DNA from: an uncultured Clostridia bacterium
GTDB lineage: Bacteria; Bacillota; Clostridia; Christensenellales; Borkfalkiaceae
Assembly: GCA_944354125.1 (NCBI GenBank)
Contig: CALVPT010000001.1
Span: 1-64,000 of the forward strand
Length of the DNA stretch: 64,000 nt
Direction of reading: 5' to 3'
Shown here: in pieces, positions 36,330 to 45,600 of the stretch
Layout of the letters: every line of letters begins with the position of its first letter
Position numbering within the stretch: position 1 is the stretch's first letter
The notes under the pieces: generated by a model
What the model saw: the letters and a program-made list of their open reading frames with translations, nothing else
What the model was told of the DNA's origin: nothing
Databases searched by the model: none
Program-made: the position numbers and the translations under genes

Positions 36330-37257
36330 CGGGTTTCTGTCGTGTGGCAATCCGGCTCAATGCGGGTTCAAATCAGACGGTAGTAAGCGAATAAAAAAGT
36401 ATGAGTGCATACAAAAGTATGGCGGATATTTGCCGAGGAACGGAGCTTTAATTTGGCTGAATGATATTTGAGGGAATCAATTCTGTTGAGTATTATAACC
36501 TGTTGAATATTATAATCGGCTGAATTGTTTATTGATTGTATCGTCAATCAACTTTATGTTTATGATTGCTCATATTTTAAAGTTTTGACCGTTTTTATTT
36601 CAGCAAGTTTGCCTGAGCTGTCAGTCATCGTATTTTAAGTTCGTTCAATGTTGTGTTGCGAATTAATTGCAATGCGTAAGCGCGGCGTACAGATATAAGT
36701 TTGCGCGTATTTCTGCCACAAGATTTTAGGTCGGTATAATGTCGATACGTTAAAGGTTAGATAATTTTTTGAAACCTTTGTATTATTCCGATATTGTTTG
36801 GTTCTAAAATAACTTGAGTTAAATGTGTTATCAGAAAATTTGAGCGGAATCTGAATGCATAGAAGCTGATTATGCTTGAATGCAGCGTAACCTAATTCAA
36901 CTGACGATAACTTACATTAATCTGAATAGACAAGTCGGCGGTAAGTTTTTACCGCTGTTTGTTTGAGAGCTGAAATTTTTGTTGCTCGCTGAGCATGTCA
37001 GGCGTTGGTTACGGCTGAAAATTCGGAAATTGTGCGGTTTTCCGTCCGTGGCTTGGGCAGATGGCAGAATCGTTAAAATGCGTTTTGAATTGTGGCGTAA
37101 CATATGACTTTGTTAAGTTCTGTCTTATTTAAGGCATGGTAAAGTATCATTCTTTATCGTTTCGGGTAGCTTTGAAATTTATAACGCGTTATTTTGCTTG
37201 AATATTTATGTCATTTTGTTGTTTTTAAAGTAGTTCAATACTTTTTTTCGTCTTCAA
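36330..37257. other. Long AT-rich intergenic region inside the arginine locus
   Basis: Between argC and the argJ promoter no reading frame above about 60 codons with a ribosome binding site is present. I see one 17-bp imperfect tandem repeat (36483-36516), one weak hairpin (GCGGTAA/TTACCGC at 36938-36955, followed by a T-rich stretch), and nothing resembling tRNA or a transposase remnant. It splits the arg genes into two transcription units. Confidence 0.6.
36483..36516. repeat. Two 17-bp imperfect tandem repeats
   Basis: CTGTTGA(G/A)TATTATAA(C/T) occurs twice in direct succession (15 of 17 identical) in the argC-argJ gap. It could be a protein-binding site or chance in AT-rich DNA. Confidence 0.4.
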
Positions 37258-37286
37258 TTGACATATGAACAATTTAGTTATATAAT
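37258..37286 (+). promoter_or_regulatory. Consensus promoter of argJ-B-D-F-carA-carB
   Basis: TTGACA (37258-37263), 17 bases, TATAAT (37281-37286) match consensus exactly. Transcription should start near 37293, only about 18 bases before the argJ ATG, and no Shine-Dalgarno sequence is seen in this short leader. Confidence 0.85.
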
Positions 37287-37310
37287 AAATAAAATATATT
37301 TTTATCAGAT

Positions 37311-38528
37311 ATGGATATTAAAGAAGTTAAGGGCGGTGTGTGTGCTCCCGTCGGTTTTAAGGCCAACGGCATACACTGCGGAATCAGGAGAAACAAGACA
37401 AAGAGAGATTTTGCGCTCATCGTCAGCGATGTGCGCGCGGCTGCGGCAGGTGTCTATACGAGCAACCTCGTAAAGGGTGCACCCGTCATCGTCACCAAGA
37501 AAAATCTTGCTGACGGTTATGCACAGGCGATAATCTGCAACAGCGGCAACGCAAATACCTGCAATGCCGACGGCATTGAGATTGCAGAGAAGATGTGTTC
37601 GCTCGTTACGAGAGAGGGCGGCATAGCGGCAAGTGACGTCATAGTCGGATCTACGGGCGTAATTGGCCAGCCGCTCAGCATTGAACCTATGGATAGCGGC
37701 ATGGGGGAGCTCTGGAGCGGGCTCGGCGACAACAGCGACTATGCGGCGCAGGCCATAATGACGACCGATACGGTAATGAAGTCGGTCTCTGTTGAATTTA
37801 AGCTCGGCGGTAAGGTCTGCAGAATAGGCGGCATAGCAAAGGGCGTGGGAATGGTATGCCCCAATATGGCTACAAATCTCATATTCCTTACCAGCGACGT
37901 CAATATTTCCCCCGAAATGTTGCAACTTGCACTCAGCAGCGACGTAAAGAGCTCATTCAACATGATAAGCGTTGACGGTGACCAGTCGACAAACGACACG
38001 TGTTGCATTCTTGCCAACGGCTTAGCGGGAAACGTCAGGATTGAAAAGCGCGGAGGAGATTTCAATAAGTTCTGCAAGGCGCTTAACTACTGTACGGTAA
38101 AACTTTCCAGGATGATTGCAAAGGACGGTGAGGGCGCGACCAAACTCATTGAGTGTGAAGTCAGGGGCGCGAAGAGCCTTAAGATTGCCAGTACGGTTGC
38201 AAGGACGGTAATAAAGTCTTCTCTTGTCAAGGCGGCGATGTTTGGCGCTGATGCCAACTGGGGACGCGTTCTGTGTGCGATAGGCTATGCGGGTGCGGAC
38301 GTCGATATTCATAAAATTGACGTCGATTTCAGCTCTGCAGGCGGAGATATCGCGGTATGCAGGGGCGGCTACGGCGTCGATTTCAGCGAGGAGCTTGCAA
38401 AAAAGATTCTCCTTTGCGACGAGGTCGAAATAAAGATAAATCTCAACGACGGCAATTATAAAGCTACCGCCTGGGGTTGTGACCTCACGTATGAATATGT
38501 CAGAATAAACGGCGATTACAGAACCTAA
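37311..38528 (+). CDS. argJ: Bifunctional glutamate N-acetyltransferase/ornithine acetyltransferase
   Basis: Transfers acetyl from N-acetylornithine to glutamate, running the cyclic ornithine pathway. The 405-residue precursor is cleaved autocatalytically before the Thr of KGVGMVCPNMATNLIF to give two chains. The motifs NSGNANTCNADG, GSTGVIG and GADANWGRVLCAIGYAGAD are typical. It is the first gene of the second arginine transcription unit, just behind a perfect promoter and with an unusually short leader. Confidence 0.95.
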   Translation: MDIKEVKGGVCAPVGFKANGIHCGIRRNKTKRDFALIVSDVRAAAAGVYTSNLVKGAPVIVTKKNLADGYAQAIICNSGNANTCNADGIEIAEKMCSLVTREGGIAASDVIVGSTGVIGQPLSIEPMDSGMGELWSGLGDNSDYAAQAIMTTDTVMKSVSVEFKLGGKVCRIGGIAKGVGMVCPNMATNLIFLTSDVNISPEMLQLALSSDVKSSFNMISVDGDQSTNDTCCILANGLAGNVRIEKRGGDFNKFCKALNYCTVKLSRMIAKDGEGATKLIECEVRGAKSLKIASTVARTVIKSSLVKAAMFGADANWGRVLCAIGYAGADVDIHKIDVDFSSAGGDIAVCRGGYGVDFSEELAKKILLCDEVEIKINLNDGNYKATAWGCDLTYEYVRINGDYRT

Positions 38529-38563
38529 TCATAAATTCAGCAAATTTTAACGGGAAGTTATAG

Positions 38564-39409
38564 ATGGATAAGCAGGAACAGGCCGAGTTTTTAATAGAGG
38601 CGATGCCCTATATTAAAAAATATTTTAATAAGATACTTGTGGTCAAGTACGGCGGAAACGCCATGACCGACGAAAAAATCAAATCGTCGGTTATGCGCGA
38701 TCTGGTCGTTTTGAATATGCTCGGAATAAAAGTCGTTCTCGTGCACGGCGGCGGACCCGAAATTTCGGAAGCCATAAAGGCATTCGGCAAGGAGAGCAAA
38801 TTCATAAACGGACTTCGCTATACCGACGGCGAAACGGCTGAAATTGTCCGCATGGTGCTTGCAGGCAAGGTAAATAAGTCGCTTGCAGACCTCATAGAGA
38901 GGAACGGCGGCAAGGCTATCGGCATCTGCGGTCAGGACGGACACATGCTCAAATGTGTTCCCGTGGACGATAAACTCGGTTATGTCGGTAAAATTACCGA
39001 GGTCAGGACGAATATCATCTCAGATTTGCTCGATCTGGGATATGTACCCGTTATTTCAACCGTCGGTTTCGACGATGAAGGACACATATATAATATCAAC
39101 GCCGATACCGCGGCGGCGGCAATCGCAGGCGCGCTCGGCGCGGAGAGTTTGATACTCATGACAGACATCAGGGGGCTTCTTGAAAATAAGGATGACCCCG
39201 ATAGTCTGATTAAGAAAGTTTTCGTTTCGGATATTCCCGCTCTCGTAAAGCAGGGAATAATCTCAGGTGGTATGATTCCCAAGATAGAATGTTGCAAAGA
39301 TGCAATCCGTCGCGGCGTTAAAAAAGTCTTTATTACCGACGGAAGGGTTTACCATTCAATTTTAATAGAGATATTGTCTGATGAGGGCAGTGGCACAATG
39401 TTTGTATAA
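38564..39409 (+). CDS. argB: Acetylglutamate kinase
   Basis: Phosphorylates N-acetylglutamate. The 281-residue amino-acid-kinase fold protein has VVKYGGNAM near the N terminus, LVHGGGPEIS, IGICGQDGHML, NINADTAAAAIAGALGAESLILMTDIRGLL and GGMIPKIECC. It lies 35 bases after argJ and 50 before argD. The N-terminal helix before the kinase core (QAEFLIEAMPYIKKYFNK) is the segment that mediates arginine feedback in hexameric enzymes. Confidence 0.95.
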   Translation: MDKQEQAEFLIEAMPYIKKYFNKILVVKYGGNAMTDEKIKSSVMRDLVVLNMLGIKVVLVHGGGPEISEAIKAFGKESKFINGLRYTDGETAEIVRMVLAGKVNKSLADLIERNGGKAIGICGQDGHMLKCVPVDDKLGYVGKITEVRTNIISDLLDLGYVPVISTVGFDDEGHIYNINADTAAAAIAGALGAESLILMTDIRGLLENKDDPDSLIKKVFVSDIPALVKQGIISGGMIPKIECCKDAIRRGVKKVFITDGRVYHSILIEILSDEGSGTMFV

Positions 39410-39459
39410 CGGCTGATTTATTTATAAATCAGTCTTTATTTTAGTCGGAGGGAAAGAGT

Positions 39460-40620
39460 ATGAATTCCGAAAAAATATTTTCGGACGACAAAGATTATAT
39501 AGCAGGGACATACGCCCGTTTCAATGTCGCTTTCAAGAGCGGCAAGGGCGCGAAACTCTACGATTTTGACGGCAAAGAATATGTCGACTGTGCAAGCGGC
39601 ATAGGAGTAAACATATTCGGCATAAACGACGAGGAGTGGAAAAAGGCCGTAAAGGCGCAGATAGACGAAATTCAGCACGTCTGCAATCTGTATTATTCCG
39701 AGCCTCAGGCGGAGCTTGCCAGGGCTCTGTGCGAAAAGACTGGCGCAAAGAAGGTTTTCTTCGGCAACAGCGGAGCCGAGGCCAACGAATGTGCCATAAA
39801 AGTGGCAAGAAAGTATGGCAATACGCGCTATTCGAGGAATGAGATTATAACCTTGAAAAATTCCTTCCACGGCAGGACGATAGCTACTCTTTCGGCGACC
39901 GGACAGGATGCATTCCATAAGTATTTTGACCCGTTCCTGCCCAACTTCAGGTATGTCGACCCGACTATGGACGGCATTTACAGCTGTTATACTGACAAGA
40001 CCTGCGCCGTAATGGTCGAAGTCATTCAGGGCGAGAGCGGCGTAAATTGTCTTGATTTCGACTTTTTGAGGCAACTTGAAAAGTTCTGTAAGGACAGAGA
40101 CATACTCCTTATCTGCGACGAGGTTCAGACGGGCAACGGCCGTACGGGATATATGTACGCATATGAGGCGTCGGGAATTCATCCCGATATCGTCACGACG
40201 GCAAAGGGTCTGGGCGGCGGACTTCCCATAGGCGCCTGCCTTCTCTTTGATAAGTGCAAGGACGTGTTTACTTACGGCGATCACGGCTCGACGTTCGGCG
40301 GAAACCCCGTTGCATGTGCCGGCGCGCTTTCGATAGTAGACAGAATTACGCCCGAACTTCTTTTAGAGGTGCAGGGCAAGGGCGCATATCTGAAAATAAA
40401 TCTCGAGCACATCAAAAACGTCGTTTCGGTGAGCGGAATGGGGCTTATGATAGGCATTCAGACGACTAAGCCTGCAAGGGAAGTTGCGGCAAAGTGCCTT
40501 GAAAAGGGGTTAATCGTCCTGACGGCGCACGACAGAGTAAGACTGTTGCCGCCGCTGACAATAAATAAAGAAGAAATAAATTTTGCATTGAAAATATTAA
40601 ATGAGGTAATTTCGCAATGA
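39460..40620 (+). CDS. argD: Acetylornithine aminotransferase
   Basis: PLP-dependent class III aminotransferase converting N-acetylglutamate semialdehyde to N-acetylornithine. The 386-residue protein shows NSGAEANECAIKVARKYG, LICDEVQTGNGRTG and the PLP lysine in TTAKGLGGGLPIGA. GGAGGG precedes the ATG. The stop overlaps the argF start by 4 bases (ATGA). Confidence 0.95.
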   Translation: MNSEKIFSDDKDYIAGTYARFNVAFKSGKGAKLYDFDGKEYVDCASGIGVNIFGINDEEWKKAVKAQIDEIQHVCNLYYSEPQAELARALCEKTGAKKVFFGNSGAEANECAIKVARKYGNTRYSRNEIITLKNSFHGRTIATLSATGQDAFHKYFDPFLPNFRYVDPTMDGIYSCYTDKTCAVMVEVIQGESGVNCLDFDFLRQLEKFCKDRDILLICDEVQTGNGRTGYMYAYEASGIHPDIVTTAKGLGGGLPIGACLLFDKCKDVFTYGDHGSTFGGNPVACAGALSIVDRITPELLLEVQGKGAYLKINLEHIKNVVSVSGMGLMIGIQTTKPAREVAAKCLEKGLIVLTAHDRVRLLPPLTINKEEINFALKILNEVISQ

Positions 40621-41519
40621 GGCATTTACTTAAATTACAGGATTTAACGAGAGAGGATATTTTGTCTATCCTTAACCTTGCAGATCAGCTCAAGTTCGAG
40701 AGGAACAACGGCATTCAGAAGGACTATCTCAAGGGCAAGAAGCTCGGACTCATCTTCCAGAAGGCTTCCACCCGTACCAGAGTGTCCTTCGAAGCGGGCA
40801 TATATGAACTTGGCGGCTACGGCCTTTTCCTTTCGAGCAACGACCTTCAGATTGGCAGGGGCGAACCCGTTCAGGATACCGCAAGGGTGCTTTCGCGCTA
40901 CCTTGACGGCATAATGATAAGGACTTTTGCCCAGCAGGAAGTCGAAGATCTTGCAAAGTACGGCTCGATTCCCGTAATCAACGGCCTTACAGATTATGCC
41001 CATCCCTGCCAGGTGCTCGCCGACCTTATGACCATAAGGGAGTACAAGGGCAGCTTCAAGGGACTCAAGATGGCGTTTGTCGGCGATGGAAACAACATGG
41101 CGAACAGCCTGATGGTGGGCGCAATCAAGACGGGCATGTCGTTTGCGATTGCCTGCCCCAAGGGATATGAGCCCGATGCCGAGCTCATGAAATGGGCTAA
41201 GGAAAACGGAGACTTCACCATAACGACTGACGTTAAAGAGGCGGTAAACGGCGCCGACGTCGTATATACCGACGTATGGGCTTCCATGGGTCAGGAAAGC
41301 GAGAGAAAGAAGAGGGCGGAGGCATTCAAGGACTATCAGGTCAATTCCGATGCGCTTTCTGTTGCTAAGCCCGACGTAATGTGCCTGCACTGTCTTCCTG
41401 CGCACAGGGGCGAAGAGATTACCGAAGAGGTATTCGAGGCGCACGCAAAGGAAATCTTCGACGAGGCAGAAAACAGGCTGCATGCACAGAAAGCAGTAAT
41501 GGTCAAGTTGCTCAAATAA
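40617..41519 (+). CDS. argF: Ornithine carbamoyltransferase
   Basis: Makes citrulline from ornithine and carbamoyl phosphate. The 300-residue protein contains the carbamoyl-phosphate loop KASTRTRVSFEAG, YAHPCQVLADL and the ornithine-binding HCLPAHRG. It is translationally coupled to argD by a 4-base overlap and followed by carA, so carbamoyl phosphate is produced and used within one operon. Confidence 0.96.
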   Translation: MRHLLKLQDLTREDILSILNLADQLKFERNNGIQKDYLKGKKLGLIFQKASTRTRVSFEAGIYELGGYGLFLSSNDLQIGRGEPVQDTARVLSRYLDGIMIRTFAQQEVEDLAKYGSIPVINGLTDYAHPCQVLADLMTIREYKGSFKGLKMAFVGDGNNMANSLMVGAIKTGMSFAIACPKGYEPDAELMKWAKENGDFTITTDVKEAVNGADVVYTDVWASMGQESERKKRAEAFKDYQVNSDALSVAKPDVMCLHCLPAHRGEEITEEVFEAHAKEIFDEAENRLHAQKAVMVKLLK

Positions 41520-41555
41520 GTATATCAAGGGCTGAAAATAGGGATAAACATAGAT

Positions 41556-42629
41556 ATGAAAAACGATAAGGTATATTTAACTCTGCAAAACGGCAGACAG
41601 TTCGTGGGACACAGGTTCGGCGCAGACGGCGAAGTCGTCGGCGAGCTTGTATTCACTACGGGTATGACGGGTTATGTCGAGACGCTCACCGACCCCAGCT
41701 ATTACGGTCAGATAGTCATTCAGACATTTCCCCTTATAGGCAACTACGGCGTAACTCCCGATATGGAGAGCAGAAAGCCCTGGGTTTCGGCCTATATAGT
41801 GAGAGAAAAGTGTGACGCGCCCTCCAATTTCAGGTGCGAAAAGATGCTCGACGAATATCTCAGGGAAAACGGCATAATCGGAATTTACGGTCTCGATACG
41901 AGAGAGCTCACGGAAATTGTCAGGGAGACGGGCGTAATGAACGCCGCAATCTCCTCTAAACCGGTCAAAGATTTTACCGCAATCGAAAACTATCGCATTG
42001 TAGACGCGGTTAAGGCGGTAAGCTGCACTCAGCCCGAGTACTTCGGCAATCCCGACGGAATCAAGGTTGCCGTATGGGACTTCGGCGCAAAGGACAATAT
42101 AACGAGAGAGCTCGTCAAGAGGGGTTGCTATTGCGTCAAGGTGCCTGCCGCGTACACGGCGGAGGATATCCTTGCGCTCAATCCTCAGGGCCTTATGCTG
42201 TGCAACGGTCCCGGCGACCCGGCAGAAAATACCGAAATCATAGAGAACATAAGAAAGCTTGCAGGTAAACTGCCCATATTCGGCATATGCCTCGGACATC
42301 AGCTCTTTGCGCTTGCAATGGGCGGCAAGACCAAGAAGATGAAGTATGGTCACAGAGGCGCAAATCAGCCCGTAAAGAGGCTTGACACGGGAAGGGTTTA
42401 CATCTCCAGCCAGAATCACGGCTACGAGGTCATTTCGTCCAGCCTTCAGGGAGTGGGCAGACTCAGCTATATCAACGCAAACGACGGCACCTGCGAGGGA
42501 TTCGAATATCCCGAACTCAATGCATATACCGTGCAGTTCCACCCTGAAGCGTGCGGCGGACCGAGAGATGCGTCGTTCCTTTTCGATAAATTCATCAAGA
42601 ACATAACGGAGGGTAAGTATAATGCCTAA
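41556..42629 (+). CDS. carA: Carbamoyl-phosphate synthase small subunit
   Basis: Glutaminase subunit that delivers ammonia to CarB. The 357-residue protein has the N-terminal CPSase small-chain domain (GYVETLTDPSYYGQIVIQTFPLIGNYG) and a class I glutamine amidotransferase domain with nucleophile Cys in FGICLGHQLFALA and the downstream HPEA (His/Glu). It overlaps carB by 8 bases. Because it sits in the arg operon it is probably the arginine-linked enzyme. Confidence 0.95.
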   Translation: MKNDKVYLTLQNGRQFVGHRFGADGEVVGELVFTTGMTGYVETLTDPSYYGQIVIQTFPLIGNYGVTPDMESRKPWVSAYIVREKCDAPSNFRCEKMLDEYLRENGIIGIYGLDTRELTEIVRETGVMNAAISSKPVKDFTAIENYRIVDAVKAVSCTQPEYFGNPDGIKVAVWDFGAKDNITRELVKRGCYCVKVPAAYTAEDILALNPQGLMLCNGPGDPAENTEIIENIRKLAGKLPIFGICLGHQLFALAMGGKTKKMKYGHRGANQPVKRLDTGRVYISSQNHGYEVISSSLQGVGRLSYINANDGTCEGFEYPELNAYTVQFHPEACGGPRDASFLFDKFIKNITEGKYNA

Positions 42630-45600
42630 GAGAGAGGACATAAAAAAGGTTTTAGTTATCGGTTCTGGTCCCATTGTCATAGGACAGGCTGCCGAATTCG
42701 ACTATGCAGGCGCTCAGGCCTGCCGCGTTCTCAAGGATGCAGGCATAAACGTCGTTCTGTGCAATTCCAACCCTGCAACCATAATGACCGACAAAGCGCT
42801 CGCCGATGAAATCTATCTCGAACCGCTTACAACTGATACCCTCAAGAGAATAATAATCAAGGAGCGTCCCGACAGCCTTCTCGCTTCGCTCGGCGGACAG
42901 ACGGGTCTTACGCTCGGCTGTAAGCTGGCGAAGGAGGGATTCCTCGACGAGTACGGCGTCAAGCTCATAGGCGTAAATCTCGACTCCATCGATCGCGCCG
43001 AGGACAGAGAACTCTTCAAGGAGACGATGAAAAAGATTCATCAGCCCGTCGTTCCCTCTGATATCGCATATACCGTTGAGGAGTGCCTTGCAATCGCCGA
43101 CAAAATAGGCTATCCCGTAATCGTCCGTCCTGCATATACGCTCGGCGGCGCGGGCGGCGGCGTTGCCAAGGACGAAGAGGAGTTAAAGCTCATAGCGCAC
43201 AACGGACTTATGCTTTCGCCCATAACGCAGGTACTCATCGAAAAGTATATCGGCGGCTGGAAGGAGATAGAGTTCGAAGTGCTCAGGGACAGCGCAGGCA
43301 ATGTGCTCACCGTCTGCTCCATGGAAAACTTTGACCCCGTCGGCGTACATACGGGCGACTCCATAGTCATAGCGCCTGCAGTAACGCTCTCCGACAAGGA
43401 ATATCAGATGCTCAGAACGGCATCGCTCGACATCATAACCGAACTCGGAATAGAGGGCGGCTGTAACTGTCAGTTTGCGCTTCATCCCGACTCGTTCGAG
43501 TATTCTGTAATAGAGGTTAATCCCCGTGTTTCGCGTTCGTCTGCGCTCGCTTCAAAGGCTACGGGCTACCCCATAGCAAAGGTTGCCACAAAGATTGCGC
43601 TCGGCTATACCCTCGACGAAATCAGAAACGACGTCACGGGCAAGACGTTTGCCTGCTTCGAGCCTACGCTTGACTACGTCGTAGTTAAGCTTCCCAAGTG
43701 GCCCTTCGATAAATTCCTCTATGCCAAGAGAAATCTCGGCACGAGAATGAAGGCTACCGGCGAAGTAATGGCAATAGGCACGAGCTTTGAAATGGCAATC
43801 ATGAAGGCGGTGAGGGGCGCGGAGATATCGCTCAGCTCTCTCAATATGCCCAAGATGGCAGAACTTTCCGACGAAGAAATTCACGCTAAGCTCTACGAGG
43901 TGACCGACGAAAGGCTGTTTGTCGTCTATCAGGCGCTCAAGCGCGGCATCTCCGTCGACGAAATATATTCAATAACCAAGATTGACGAGTGGTTCCTCAA
44001 CAAGCTCAAGAATCTTTCCGACTATGAGGCGCAGATTGCAGGCAGAGCAATCACCAGGGCGGAATACATGAAGGGCAAGAGGTACGGCTATCCCGACAAG
44101 GAGCTCGAAAAGCTTTCGGACAACAAGCTTCCCTGCCACGTTGACGCAACTTTCAAGATGGTCGATACCTGCGGTGCTGAGTTCTCTGCCCAGACGCCTT
44201 ACTTCTACTCGACGTATGACGATAAGGCTCACGACGAAGCCGTTCCCTATGTTCAGGTAAGCAGAAAGAACAAGAAGAAGAGAATCATAGTCATAGGCTC
44301 CGGTCCCATAAGAATCGGTCAGGGCATAGAGTTCGATTATTCGTCCGTACACTGCGTATGGGCGCTCAAGAGATTGGGCTATGAAGTAATAATAATCAAC
44401 AACAACCCCGAGACAGTATCAACCGACTTCGATACGGCTGACAGACTGTATTTCGAGAGCCTCACTCCCGAAGACGTCCAGAGCGTCATAGACGTTGAAA
44501 AGCCCTATGGCGTGGTCATAACCTTCGGCGGACAGACGGCAATCAAGCTGTGCAGCTATCTTGACAAGAAGGGCATAAGAATACTCGGTACCCCTGCCGA
44601 CAGCGTAGACCTCGCTGAGGACAGGGAGAGATTCGACGAATTGCTCGAACAGTTCCACATAGCAAGACCCAAGGGACTTACCGTAATGACCAAGGAGGAG
44701 GCCGTCCAGGCGGCAGAAAAACTGGGCTATCCCGTGCTTCTCCGTCCTTCGTACGTCATAGGCGGTCAGAACATGACCATTGCCTTCACGCAGAACGATA
44801 TCGAAAGATATATGGACGTCATTCTGTCGCAGAAGATAGAAAATCCCGTACTTTGCGATAAGTACCTTATGGGCTCTGAGCTCGAAGTCGATGCTATATC
44901 CGACGGCGTCGACGTGCTCATTCCCGGCATAATGCAGCATATCGAGAGGGCGGGCGTGCACAGCGGCGACTCAATCGCGGTATATCCTCCCTATAATCTC
45001 AGCGATGCAATGCTCAAGAAGATTGTAGAGGTTTCTACAAACCTTGCAATTTCGCTCAAGACCAAGGGTCTTATAAACATTCAGTACCTCATTTACCATA
45101 ACGAGCTGTACGTCATAGAGGTCAACCCCAGAGCATCGCGTACCGTTCCCTATATCTCCAAGGTCACGGGCGTTCCCATGGTTGACCTTGCAACCAGGAT
45201 AATGGTAGGCGCAAAGCTCAGAAAGCTGGGCTACGGCACGGGACTGTATAAGACATCTCCCTATGTCGCAGTAAAGGTGCCCGTTTTCTCGTTTGAAAAA
45301 CTCAACGACGTCAACTCTCAGCTCGGACCCGAGATGAAGTCGACGGGCGAAGTCCTCGGCATAGGCAAGACTATGGAAGAGGCGCTCTTCAAGGGACTTG
45401 TTTCGGCAGGCTTCAACATGAAGCATCCCACCAAGCAGAATCCCTCGGGCATTTACTTCACCATAAACGACCAGGATAAGTACGAGATAGTCAATATAGT
45501 CAAGAAGTTTGCCGACCTCGGTCTTACGCTTTATGCTACAAAGGGCACGGCAAATGTAATAAGGAGCCTCGGTCTCGAGTGCACCGAAGTTGCGCGCCTT

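Noticed and set aside
36360..36410. GGTTCAAATC stretch resembling a tRNA T-loop
   Set aside because: No acceptor stem, D-arm or anticodon arm can be formed around it.
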